A DNA stretch of 64,000 nucleotides from Microbacterium sp. EYE_78 (GTDB lineage Bacteria > Actinomycetota > Actinomycetes > Actinomycetales > Microbacteriaceae), in the NCBI RefSeq assembly GCF_023149035.1, contig NZ_JAHXMY010000002.1:1302001-1366000 (forward strand), written 5' to 3'. Of this stretch, positions 48,630 to 56,081 are shown piece by piece; position 1 is the first letter of the stretch, and every line of letters starts with the position of its first letter. The translations under genes and the position numbers were made by a program. The notes beneath the pieces are model-generated. The model did no database searches. It was not told the origin of the DNA and worked only from the letters and a program-made list of their open reading frames with translations.

Positions 48630-48655
48630 GCTGGGGGTCTCCTCGTGCGCTCGGC

Positions 48656-50467
48656 TCAGCCTGTGACGGGCAGGAGCGGGGTCTCCGAACCCGACGGCAT
48701 GACGCGGTAGTGCGTGAGCACCTGCGCCATCGCCTTCTTGAACACCGAGCGGTTGGCCGACGACATGCGCTGCTTCTTGGGCTCGTCGAAGACCGTCAGG
48801 ACAACATACTGCGGATCGTCCGCGGGGGCGAAGCCGACGAGCGACGTGAAGTAGAGGTTCGGCTTGTAGCCGCCCTTGCCGTCGGAGACCTGGGCGGTGC
48901 CGGTCTTGCCCGCCATGCGATAGCCGGGGAGCTCGATGTCCTCGGCCAGCGTGCCCTGCGCGAACACGTTCTCGAGCATGAGCGACACCTCGTCGGCGGT
49001 CTTTTCCTGGATGATCCGCTCGGGCCCCGGCAGGTCCGGCGTGACGACGGTGCCGTCGGCCTGGGTGCACGACTCGATGAGGGATGCCGGCATGCGGACC
49101 CCGCCGTTGGCGAAGGTCTGGTACGCGCTGGCGACCTGCACGGCCGTCACGGTGAACGCCTGGCCGAACGTGGTGGCGTACTTCGTCTGGCTGTCCCACT
49201 CGTCCGCGGGGCGCAGGGTCGTCTCGGGCTCCCCCGACCAGTCGAGGCCGCTCGGCTGACCCGCGCCGAACTTCTGCAGGTAGTCGTACCGCGTCTGGTT
49301 GTCCACCATGGCCCCGAACTGCGACATCGCCACGTTCGACGAGGTCACGAGACCGCCGGTGAGGGTCAGGTCCTCGGTCGCGTGGTTCTCGGAGTCGTTC
49401 ACGACTGCGCCGTTGTCGAAGACCATGCGATCGGGCACGTTCACGGTCGTCCCCGGCGTCGCGCCGGCCTGCTCGATCGCCGTCGCTGCCGTCACGGGCT
49501 TGAACGTCGATCCCGGCTCGTAGGAGTAGCGGAGCAGCCGTGATCCGCGATCCTCGGGCTCGCTGGCCCCGGGGTCGTTGGGGTCGACCGTCGGGGTCTC
49601 CGCCATCGCCCGGATCTTGCCCGTGGCGGTCTCCATGACGATGATGCCGCCCCAGTCCGCCTTGTACCGGTCGGTCTCCTCGGCGATCAACTGCTGCATG
49701 TACCACTGCAGATCCGAGTCGATCGTGAGGGTGACCGTCCCGCCGTTGACCGCGGGCTTCTCGACGGCAGTACCGGGGATCCGCACACCGTCGGCTCCGC
49801 GCTGGTAGCTGATCGAGCCGTTCTCGGGTGTGAGGCAGGAGTTCTGCAGCTCTTCGACGCCCTCCAACGGCTTCCCGTCGGACCCGACGAAGCCCAGCAG
49901 GTTGCCCGCGACCGCGCCGTTCGGATAGACGCGGGACTGTACGGAGTCGAACTTGAGGAAAGGCAGCCCGAGATCGTCGAGCGCGCGGTACTCGGCCGTG
50001 GAGATGTTCTGGTCGAGGTAGGCGAAGCGGCTGTTCGGGTCCTGCTCCAGTGCATCGGTCACGATCGCGCGCACGTCGGCGGCGTCCTGCCCGGTCACCT
50101 CGGCGATGCGCTGGGCGATCTCATCCCATGTGATGGTGACGGTGTCGCCGTTCTCGTCCTTCACGACCCGCCCCTGGGCGTCGCGTTCCGATACGCCCTC
50201 GATGGCCAGCTTCGGATCGAGCTTGGCGTTGTAGACGAGGGTGCTCGTGGCCAGGGGCACCCCGTGCTCATCGACGATGGAGCCCCTCGCGCCCTCCAGA
50301 TTGGCCGTGACCTTCATGCCGACGCTGAAGGAGTCCTCGACGTGCTGGCTCGCGTTGACGACCTGGATGTCGATCAGCCGCACCACGAACGCGACCAGGA
50401 CGACCAGGATCACCGCGAGCGCGACGACGGTTCGACGACGGGTGCCGCGTGTTGCTCGTGTCGTCAT
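48656..50467 (-). CDS. ftsI: Septal penicillin-binding protein FtsI (class B PBP)
   Basis: FtsI is the septal transpeptidase. The 603-residue protein has a cytosolic basic N-terminus, one membrane helix at about 12-34, a dimerisation domain starting at ARGSIVDEHGVPLA, and the transpeptidase domain with active serine in GSTFKP, SSN, and KTGTAQ. The start is ATG at 50467, 4 bases after ftsL. Length and order match PbpB of mycobacteria. Confidence 0.97.
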   Translation of the reverse strand: MTTRATRGTRRRTVVALAVILVVLVAFVVRLIDIQVVNASQHVEDSFSVGMKVTANLEGARGSIVDEHGVPLATSTLVYNAKLDPKLAIEGVSERDAQGRVVKDENGDTVTITWDEIAQRIAEVTGQDAADVRAIVTDALEQDPNSRFAYLDQNISTAEYRALDDLGLPFLKFDSVQSRVYPNGAVAGNLLGFVGSDGKPLEGVEELQNSCLTPENGSISYQRGADGVRIPGTAVEKPAVNGGTVTLTIDSDLQWYMQQLIAEETDRYKADWGGIIVMETATGKIRAMAETPTVDPNDPGASEPEDRGSRLLRYSYEPGSTFKPVTAATAIEQAGATPGTTVNVPDRMVFDNGAVVNDSENHATEDLTLTGGLVTSSNVAMSQFGAMVDNQTRYDYLQKFGAGQPSGLDWSGEPETTLRPADEWDSQTKYATTFGQAFTVTAVQVASAYQTFANGGVRMPASLIESCTQADGTVVTPDLPGPERIIQEKTADEVSLMLENVFAQGTLAEDIELPGYRMAGKTGTAQVSDGKGGYKPNLYFTSLVGFAPADDPQYVVLTVFDEPKKQRMSSANRSVFKKAMAQVLTHYRVMPSGSETPLLPVTG

Positions 50468-50471
50468 GCTC

Positions 50472-51089
50472 TCAGTGTGTGGCGGGGGTCGGGAGTCCGT
50501 CGGCGATCGACGGGGGTGTCGGCGTATTGACCAGCAGGTCCTGGTCGATCGAGACGCCTGCGTCGAGGCTCGCTTCCGGGTCGGTGACCAACGGCACGTC
50601 GGCCACGAGCGCGTTGGGGACGGCGGCGAGCTTCAGCGCCTGCACCGATGAGGCATCCGACGCACCGTCCTGCGGGCCGAGCGTCTTGCCGTCGCTCAGA
50701 CGCAGGTAGCTCGGCTCACCTCCGGCGACGAGACCGAGCGCGGCGGCGTTGGCCGCCAGGAACTGCGGCGAGCTGAGGCCCGCGACATCCTCTTCGAGGA
50801 TCTCCTTCTGCCAGGTCGCGTCGCGCTGCTGCGACGTCAGGTCGCGCACTTCGTACGCACCCTGGGTGGTCAGGATGGACAGCCCCATCTGCACTCCGGC
50901 GATGGTCAGCGCGCCGGCCACGGCGACGAGACCGAACACGAGCCGGGGACGACGGCGGGGCCGTGCCTGCGACATCGCACGAAGACGTCCGCCGATCTGT
51001 TCGACGGGACGCAGCCGCGGCGCGGCACTCCCGACGACGGACGGGTCGGCCACCGCGGAGGCGGCGGATGCGACGGCTGGAGCGCTCAT
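50472..51089 (-). CDS. FtsL-like septum protein
   Basis: The 205-residue bitopic protein sits in the ftsL (Rv2164c) position between rsmH and ftsI. It has a cytosolic N-terminus of about 48 residues, one membrane helix at about 51-72, a coiled-coil leucine-type segment ([27 protein letters not shown], in two parts) and a long extracytoplasmic tail. FtsL proteins are poorly conserved, so the call rests on position and topology. The ATG at 51089 overlaps the rsmH stop by 4 bases. Confidence 0.85.
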   Translation of the reverse strand: MSAPAVASAASAVADPSVVGSAAPRLRPVEQIGGRLRAMSQARPRRRPRLVFGLVAVAGALTIAGVQMGLSILTTQGAYEVRDLTSQQRDATWQKEILEEDVAGLSSPQFLAANAAALGLVAGGEPSYLRLSDGKTLGPQDGASDASSVQALKLAAVPNALVADVPLVTDPEASLDAGVSIDQDLLVNTPTPPSIADGLPTPATH

Positions 51090-52084
51090 GACGCCTCCCT
51101 CACTCGTTCTGCGGCGCGAAGTCGCACCGGCGTGGCACGGGGGTTCCGCTGCTTCTCTTCGTCGGATGCCAGCTCCGCGCCCTTGACCAGCAGGCGGAAC
51201 CGGGGGGCGTGCTCGGGCGGCTCGATCGGCAGGCCGGCGGGGGCCGTCGACGAGGACGCCTCCGCGAGGACGCGCTTGACCAGCCGGTCTTCGAGCGACT
51301 GGTAGGACATGACGACGATGCGTCCGCCGACGGGCAGGATGCCGAGGGCCGCCGGCATCGCCCGGTCGAGCGCCCGCAGCTCACCGTTGACCTCGATCCG
51401 CAGCGCCTGGAACACCCGCTTCGCGGGGTGGCCGCTGCGCTCGCGCTGGACCGCGATCGGGGTGGCGCCGATGAGGATGTCGACCAGCTGTGCGGAGCGC
51501 TCGATGGGCGTGACGCCCCTCGCGGCGATGATCGCCCGGGCGTACCGGCCCGCGAGCTTCTCCTCGCCGTAACGCTCGAAGATGCGGCGGAGGTCTCCCT
51601 CGCCGTACGTGGCGACGATGTCCGCCGCGGTGAGGGGCGCTGAGCGGTCCATCCGCATGTCCAGCGGGGCATCCTGCGCGTAGGCGAACCCGCGCTCGGC
51701 CTCATCCAGCTGCAGCGACGAGACCCCCAGGTCGAAGAGGATGCCGTCGGCGTGGGCGAATCCGGCCCCGCGGACCGCGTCGGCGATGCCGTCGTAGACC
51801 GTGTGGACGAGGGTCACCCGATCGGCGAACCGTGCGAGGCGCTGCCCCGCGATGCGGAGGGCGTCGGTGTCGCGATCGAGACCGACCAGGTGCACGTCGG
51901 GGAAGCGCTCGAGCAGCGCCTCGGAGTGGCCGCCCATCCCGAGGGTCGCGTCGACGACCACCGCGCCGCTGCGCTGCAGGGCGGGAGTGAGCAGCTCGAC
52001 GCAGCGTTCGAGCAGGACCGGGATGTGGATGTCGTCGTGTGCCATGGCGTTTCGGGGACTGGAGCCCTCGATCCCGATCCCCAT
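51086..52084 (-). CDS. rsmH: 16S rRNA (cytosine1402-N4)-methyltransferase
   Basis: RsmH (MraW) methylates C1402 of 16S rRNA with SAM. The product has [13 protein letters not shown], the SAM loop [32 protein letters not shown] in parts, and [14 protein letters not shown]. Two starts are possible: ATG at 52084, with GGAG 3 bases upstream, gives 332 residues; ATG at 52045 ([10 protein letters not shown]) gives 319 residues and a more usual N-terminus but has no ribosome site. I list the longer one. It follows mraZ by about 60 bases. Confidence 0.95.
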   Translation of the reverse strand: MGIGIEGSSPRNAMAHDDIHIPVLLERCVELLTPALQRSGAVVVDATLGMGGHSEALLERFPDVHLVGLDRDTDALRIAGQRLARFADRVTLVHTVYDGIADAVRGAGFAHADGILFDLGVSSLQLDEAERGFAYAQDAPLDMRMDRSAPLTAADIVATYGEGDLRRIFERYGEEKLAGRYARAIIAARGVTPIERSAQLVDILIGATPIAVQRERSGHPAKRVFQALRIEVNGELRALDRAMPAALGILPVGGRIVVMSYQSLEDRLVKRVLAEASSSTAPAGLPIEPPEHAPRFRLLVKGAELASDEEKQRNPRATPVRLRAAERVREAS

Positions 52085-52147
52085 CCGCTCCGACCTGGCG
52101 CCGGGGAAGTGCGTCAGGGCGTGCGGCTGGGAGTCGCGACCGAGGGG

Positions 52148-52579
52148 TCAGAAGAGTCCGGGGATCACCTCCTGCTCCATGTCCGAGTACGTGTCTTCGT
52201 TGCTGTCGGCGTACGCGTTCCACGCGTCCGCGTTCCAGATCTCGGCGTGGGCGCCGACGCCGGTGACGACGAGTTCCTTCTCGAGGTCGGCATAGGTCCG
52301 CAGGTGGGGCGGGATCGTGATCCGGTTCTGCGAGTCGGGCTTCTCCGCGCTGGCCCCCGAGAGGAACATGCGCTGGAAGTCGCGAGCCTGCTTGTTGGTG
52401 AGCGGCGCCTCGCGGATCCGCTCGTAGACGCGCTCGAACTCAGCCGAGCTGAAGACGTAGAGGCAGCGCTCCTGCCCGCGGGTCACGACGATGCCCGAAC
52501 CGAGGTCGTCGCGGAACTTCGCCGGCAGGATGACCCGCCCTTTGTCATCGAGCTTGGGGGTGTGCGTGCCCAGCAGCAT
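52148..52579 (-). CDS. mraZ: Transcriptional regulator MraZ
   Basis: MraZ binds repeats in front of its own gene and controls the dcw operon. The 143-residue protein has two AbrB-like domains (about 5-50 and 80-130) with the paired motif [14 protein letters not shown] and [12 protein letters not shown]. The ATG at 52579 is chosen because [15 protein letters not shown] is the usual N-terminus and a GGGGGGTGA purine run lies about 8 bases upstream. The start at 52645 would fall inside the operator repeats. It is the first gene of the dcw cluster. Confidence 0.97.
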   Translation of the reverse strand: MLLGTHTPKLDDKGRVILPAKFRDDLGSGIVVTRGQERCLYVFSSAEFERVYERIREAPLTNKQARDFQRMFLSGASAEKPDSQNRITIPPHLRTYADLEKELVVTGVGAHAEIWNADAWNAYADSNEDTYSDMEQEVIPGLF

Positions 52580-52604
52580 CTGCAGGTCACCCCCCTTCGT
52601 CCGG

Positions 52605-52645
52605 CCCACTCCAGGTGCTCGCCACTTTACTCCACTTTCCTCCAC
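52605..52645 (-). promoter_or_regulatory. MraZ-box repeats upstream of mraZ
   Basis: On the minus strand three 10-base units start with GTGG: GTGGAGGAAA, GTGGAGTAAA and GTGGCGAGCA (52645-52616). A fourth GTGG lies at 52609-52606. Evenly spaced TGG repeats of this kind are the known binding sites of MraZ. A GAATAGATG sequence just upstream is a possible -10 region. Confidence 0.75.
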
Positions 52646-52727
52646 TCAGCGACATCTATTCGCCATTGCTCGTGGAAACCGCGCCACAGCGACGCACGTC
52701 CGAGCGCGACCTCAGGCCCCGAGGGCA

Positions 52728-52758
52728 CAAAAAAAGCACCGACCCGAAGGTCGGTGCT
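52728..52758 (-). terminator. Rho-independent terminator after the DUF3040 gene
   Basis: AGCACCGACC and GGTCGGTGCT form a perfect 10-bp stem with a 4-base loop. On the minus strand it is followed by seven T (52735-52729), the clearest intrinsic terminator in the window. It separates the DUF3040 gene from the mraZ promoter. Confidence 0.9.
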
Positions 52759-52784
52759 CAGTGGTGGAGAGGAGTGGAGGCCCG

Positions 52785-53156
52785 TCAACGATCGTCGTTG
52801 CGGCGATCCCAGCGGTCGTTCATCCGATCCATGAAGGACGAGGACGCCGGACGCGGCGCTTTCGCCTTGGGCGTGCCGCCTGCCGGCCGCGCTGCAGCCC
52901 CCTTCGCCGGGGTGAAGGCGAGGACGACGCCGCCGACCATCGCGACGAAGGCGATGACACCGACGACGATGAGCGAGCTGGCGACACCGACGACGAGACC
53001 CGCGATGCCGAGGAGCACGATGACGCAGCCGTACACGATGTTGCGATAGCTCAGAGAGTGGGCGCCGCGCTCCGCACTCACGACGTCGGCGTCGTTGCGC
53101 ATGAGATGGCGTTCCATCTCGTCCAGCAGACGCTGCTCCTGCTCTGACAGTGGCAT
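52785..53156 (-). CDS. DUF3040 membrane protein
   Basis: The 123-residue protein matches DUF3040 (Rv2169c position, next to mraZ). It begins MPLSEQEQRLLDEMERHLM, a conserved amphipathic segment, and has two membrane helices at about 40-59 and 61-82, then a basic C-terminal tail. The function is unknown; the steady position beside the dcw cluster suggests a link with envelope growth. The ATG at 53156 defines the family N-terminus. It is followed by a strong terminator. Confidence 0.93.
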   Translation of the reverse strand: MPLSEQEQRLLDEMERHLMRNDADVVSAERGAHSLSYRNIVYGCVIVLLGIAGLVVGVASSLIVVGVIAFVAMVGGVVLAFTPAKGAAARPAGGTPKAKAPRPASSSFMDRMNDRWDRRNDDR

Positions 53157-53204
53157 GCATCCCCCTCGGGTCAGTCCATCAAGTGTACGCGTCAGCGTGA
53201 TCAC

Positions 53205-53210
53205 TAGGCT
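53205..53210 (+). promoter_or_regulatory. Candidate -10 box of the polyprenyl synthase gene
   Basis: TAGGCT is followed by 6 bases and the GTG at 53217, with no ribosome site. Confidence 0.45.
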
Positions 53211-53216
53211 AGGCCT

Positions 53217-54317
53217 GTGCCCCCTTCCGCAGATCCGATCGTGGCCGTTTCCCAGCGAGTCGAGAGGTTCGTGGCGGACCAGCGGACCTCCGTCGCCGGA
53301 TTCGGCGAAGAGGCCCTGGCATTCGTGGACTCCGGAGCCGCGGCGGCGGTGGGCGGCAAGGGGTTCCGGGCGCGGTTCTGCCTGGCCGGATGGCGGGCCG
53401 TGACGTCCTTCCGGCGGACGTCGGCGGTCGAGACACCTCCGTCGGTGATCGCCGTTTCCGCGGCGCTCGAGATCTTCCACGCCGCCGCGCTCGTCCACGA
53501 TGACGTCATCGACCGATCCGACACACGTCGCGGTCGCCCCGCAGCCCACCGCGCGTGGGAGGCGGCCCACGGCGGTGCCGAGTGGGCAGGAGATGCGGAG
53601 CACTTCGGCCACTCAGCGGCGATCTTGTTGGGCGACCTGCTCGTCGCGTGGAGCGACGACCTCCTGGAAGAGGGCCTTCGCACCATCGACGACGCGTCGC
53701 TGGCCGACCGCGCTCGACAGGAGTTCGCGCGGATGCGGCGCGAAGTGACCATCGGCCAGTTCCTCGACGTGGCGGAGGAGTCGGCCTACGTGGCAGCGCC
53801 CGTGGAGGCACACCCCGATCGTGCCCTCCGAGTGGCATCGCTCAAGTCCGCCCGCTACAGCGTCCAGCACCCTCTGCAGCTCGGGGCCGTGCTCGCTGGG
53901 GCGGATGCCGACCAATACGAGGCGCTCGGAGCGTTCGGACACCCCGTCGGCCTCGCCTTCCAACTGCGAGACGACGTCCTGGGGGTGTTCGGCGACACCT
54001 CCGTCACCGGCAAGCCGGTCGGCGACGACCTGCGAGAGGGCAAGCGGACACTCCTCGTCGCCTACACCCGTGCGTCATTGCCGACAGGCGCGCTCCGCAC
54101 CTTCGACGAGCTCCTCGGCGACCGCGACCTGACGTCGACGCAGGTCGCGCACCTTCAGCAGACGATCGTCGACACGGGCGCGCTGACCCTCGTCGAGGAC
54201 CGGATCGCCGAATGGGTGGCGGATGCCGATCGGGCACTTCGCGGCGCACCACTGGACAACGCCGCCGTCGGCGAGCTGCGCGACCTCGCTCGCGCCGCGA
54301 CTGTGCGCGTCGCCTGA
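53217..54317 (+). CDS. Polyprenyl diphosphate synthase
   Basis: The 366-residue trans-prenyltransferase condenses isopentenyl diphosphate units to a C15-C20 or longer chain for quinones, carotenoids or lipid carriers. The two aspartate-rich motifs are LVHDDVIDRSD and QLRDDVLGVFGD, with GKGFRAR and KTA-like GKPVGDDLREGKRT. It lies in the idsA2 (Rv2173) position. Chain length cannot be read with certainty. The start is GTG at 53217 with a leaderless-type promoter. Confidence 0.93.
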   Translation: MPPSADPIVAVSQRVERFVADQRTSVAGFGEEALAFVDSGAAAAVGGKGFRARFCLAGWRAVTSFRRTSAVETPPSVIAVSAALEIFHAAALVHDDVIDRSDTRRGRPAAHRAWEAAHGGAEWAGDAEHFGHSAAILLGDLLVAWSDDLLEEGLRTIDDASLADRARQEFARMRREVTIGQFLDVAEESAYVAAPVEAHPDRALRVASLKSARYSVQHPLQLGAVLAGADADQYEALGAFGHPVGLAFQLRDDVLGVFGDTSVTGKPVGDDLREGKRTLLVAYTRASLPTGALRTFDELLGDRDLTSTQVAHLQQTIVDTGALTLVEDRIAEWVADADRALRGAPLDNAAVGELRDLARAATVRVA

Positions 54318-54354
54318 CGATGCGCGGAGCGCAGTCAGCGGCGCGGCCTCGACG

Positions 54355-54699
54355 TCACGCGAGCGACTGCGCGACCCGCCGCACCTCGCTCTTGCGACCC
54401 TGACGCAACGCTTCGATCGGCGCGGACCCGATCGATTCCTCCGGAGCGAGGAGCCAGTCGATGAGCTCGTCGTCGGAGAAGCCCGCGTCCTGCAGGACGA
54501 TGACCGTGCCGCGCAGTGAGGTGAGGGGCGCGCCGTCGACCAGGAAGACCGAGGGGACGCGAGGCGCGCCGTGCCGGCGGGAGGCGACGAGCTGATGCTC
54601 ATCCAGCATGCGGCGGACGCGGCCGAGGGGCTCCCCCGTCAGCTCGACGAGTTCAGGAAGGCTCAGCCATTCGGTGGGGACGGACGGATCGGTACTCAC
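54355..54699 (-). CDS. Rv2175c-like DNA-binding protein
   Basis: The 114-residue protein resembles mycobacterial Rv2175c: a winged-helix N-terminal part (EWLSLPELVELTGEPLGRVRR, split here) and the Rv2175c C-terminal domain with GTVIVLQDAGFSDDELIDWL in parts. In M. tuberculosis Rv2175c binds DNA and is phosphorylated by the neighbouring kinase PknL. A Ser/Thr kinase gene is also nearby here (56082), so the same regulatory pair is plausible. The start is GTG at 54699, with GATAGT 6 bases upstream. Confidence 0.9.
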   Translation of the reverse strand: MSTDPSVPTEWLSLPELVELTGEPLGRVRRMLDEHQLVASRRHGAPRVPSVFLVDGAPLTSLRGTVIVLQDAGFSDDELIDWLLAPEESIGSAPIEALRQGRKSEVRRVAQSLA

Positions 54700-54705
54700 C
54701 GATCC

Positions 54706-54711
54706 ACTATC
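54706..54711 (-). promoter_or_regulatory. Candidate -10 box of the Rv2175c-like gene
   Basis: GATAGT on the minus strand ends 6 bases before the GTG at 54699. It differs from TANNNT at its first base. Confidence 0.35.
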
Positions 54712-54848
54712 CCATCTCCGCGCCTCGCGCCGCCGTCGACCTCACAAATCCCACAGGTCACATCAGTCACATGCGTTGACATGAGCACCACCCCCATGCC
54801 ACGGTTCTCGGGGGATTCGACCGATCTGGGGCCGAAAGAAGGATCGCT

Positions 54849-56012
54849 GTGCGCCGAAACGACGTCCTGCCCGCCTCCGCCCGTCACCTCGCCGGCCCCG
54901 TGGTCCTCGGATCCATCGCCCTCTCGCTCTCCGGGTTCCCCGGCGAGCCGGAGCACGACCGCGACCTCGAGACCGTTCCACCGGTCCGCGTGCACGGGTC
55001 CGTCACCCCCGATGAGCGGGAGACGGTCTCGCGGGTCGGCGTCCCCGCCGCCGGCACCGCGGTGCGTACCCACGTCGTCGCCGTCGGCGACACGGTCAGC
55101 GCGATCGCGGCGGCGCACGGCGTGCGCACTGTCGACGTCCTCGCGTGGAACGATCTCTCCTGGCGGTCGGTCATCCATCCCGGCGACGTCCTGCGACTCG
55201 GGCCTGCCGCGGAGCGCGCGTCGGCGAGCCCCCGCCCCTCTCGAGCCGCGAACACGTACACCGTCGCATCCGGCGACACCCTGTGGTCCATCGCCAAGCG
55301 CCACAAGACCACCGTCTCGGCGATCGCGGAGGCGAACGGGCTCGGCGCATCGACGATGATCCGCCCCGGGCAGCAGCTGACCCTCGCGCCGCGCGTCGAG
55401 GCCGAGCGGGCCGCGTCGTCGACACCGTCACCGGCTCCGCCGACCGCGTCCCGCGTGCACGAGGTCGGGGCGGGACAGACACTGTGGGCGATCGCCGAGA
55501 AGCACAGCGTCACGCTCGACGACCTGCTGGAGGCGAACGGGCTGGATGCCGGGTCGATCATCTACCCGGGGCAGCACCTCCGCATCCCCGCCGGCGGAAC
55601 GGTGTCCCTCGACGCCGAGCAGGTCGCGAACGTCCGGACGATCATCGACGTCGGACGTGACCGCGGCGTCTCCCGGGACGGCATCGCGATCGCGCTGGCG
55701 ACGGCGATGGTCGAATCGTGGATCCGGAACCTCGACTGGGGGGACCGCGATTCGCTCGGCCTGTTCCAGCAGCGTCCGAGCACCGGTTGGGGAACACCCG
55801 AACAGATCCGGGACACACGTCGCGCCGCCGCCGCCTTCTTCGGCGGACCGTCCGATCCGAATCGCGACTCGACGCGCGGTCTGCTCGACATCGCCGGGTG
55901 GGAGCAGATGGAATTCGGGGATGCCGCGCAGGCCGTGCAGGTCTCGGCGCACCCGGACCGATACGGGAAGTGGAAGAAGCAGGCGTACCGCTGGCTCGAC
56001 CTCTACGGATGA
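54849..56012 (+). CDS. LysM-repeat protein with a lysozyme-like C-terminal domain
   Basis: The 387-residue exported protein has a weak signal peptide (RRNDVLPASARHLAGPVVLGS, split), then three LysM peptidoglycan-binding repeats at about residues 73-120, 136-182 and 202-250, each with a GDT or GQT turn and an N-GL pair. The C-terminal 130 residues (RDGIAIALATAMVESWIRN, WGDRDSLGLFQQRPSTGWG) form the lysozyme-like domain often found in actinobacterial wall enzymes. It probably binds and cuts peptidoglycan. The start is GTG at 54849, with AGAAGGA about 5 bases upstream. Confidence 0.9.
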   Translation: MRRNDVLPASARHLAGPVVLGSIALSLSGFPGEPEHDRDLETVPPVRVHGSVTPDERETVSRVGVPAAGTAVRTHVVAVGDTVSAIAAAHGVRTVDVLAWNDLSWRSVIHPGDVLRLGPAAERASASPRPSRAANTYTVASGDTLWSIAKRHKTTVSAIAEANGLGASTMIRPGQQLTLAPRVEAERAASSTPSPAPPTASRVHEVGAGQTLWAIAEKHSVTLDDLLEANGLDAGSIIYPGQHLRIPAGGTVSLDAEQVANVRTIIDVGRDRGVSRDGIAIALATAMVESWIRNLDWGDRDSLGLFQQRPSTGWGTPEQIRDTRRAAAAFFGGPSDPNRDSTRGLLDIAGWEQMEFGDAAQAVQVSAHPDRYGKWKKQAYRWLDLYG

Positions 56013-56069
56013 CCGGCCCCGGCGCCGGTCGGCGGTGAGCCGTTACCCGGGCTCGCAGCATCCCGTCCG

Positions 56070-56075
56070 TAGACT
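56070..56075 (+). promoter_or_regulatory. Candidate -10 box of the PASTA kinase gene
   Basis: TAGACT is followed by 6 bases and the GTG at 56082, giving a leaderless-type start. Confidence 0.5.
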
Positions 56076-56081
56076 TCACAC

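Noticed and set aside
52580..52645. Longer mraZ start at 52645
   Set aside because: It would be translated through the GTGG operator repeats, and the family N-terminus is [15 protein letters not shown] at 52579.
53187..53210. A damage-type promoter before the polyprenyl synthase gene
   Set aside because: CGTCAGCG occurs, but the spacing to TAGGCT is 7 and not 8, and the first base differs, so I do not count it.
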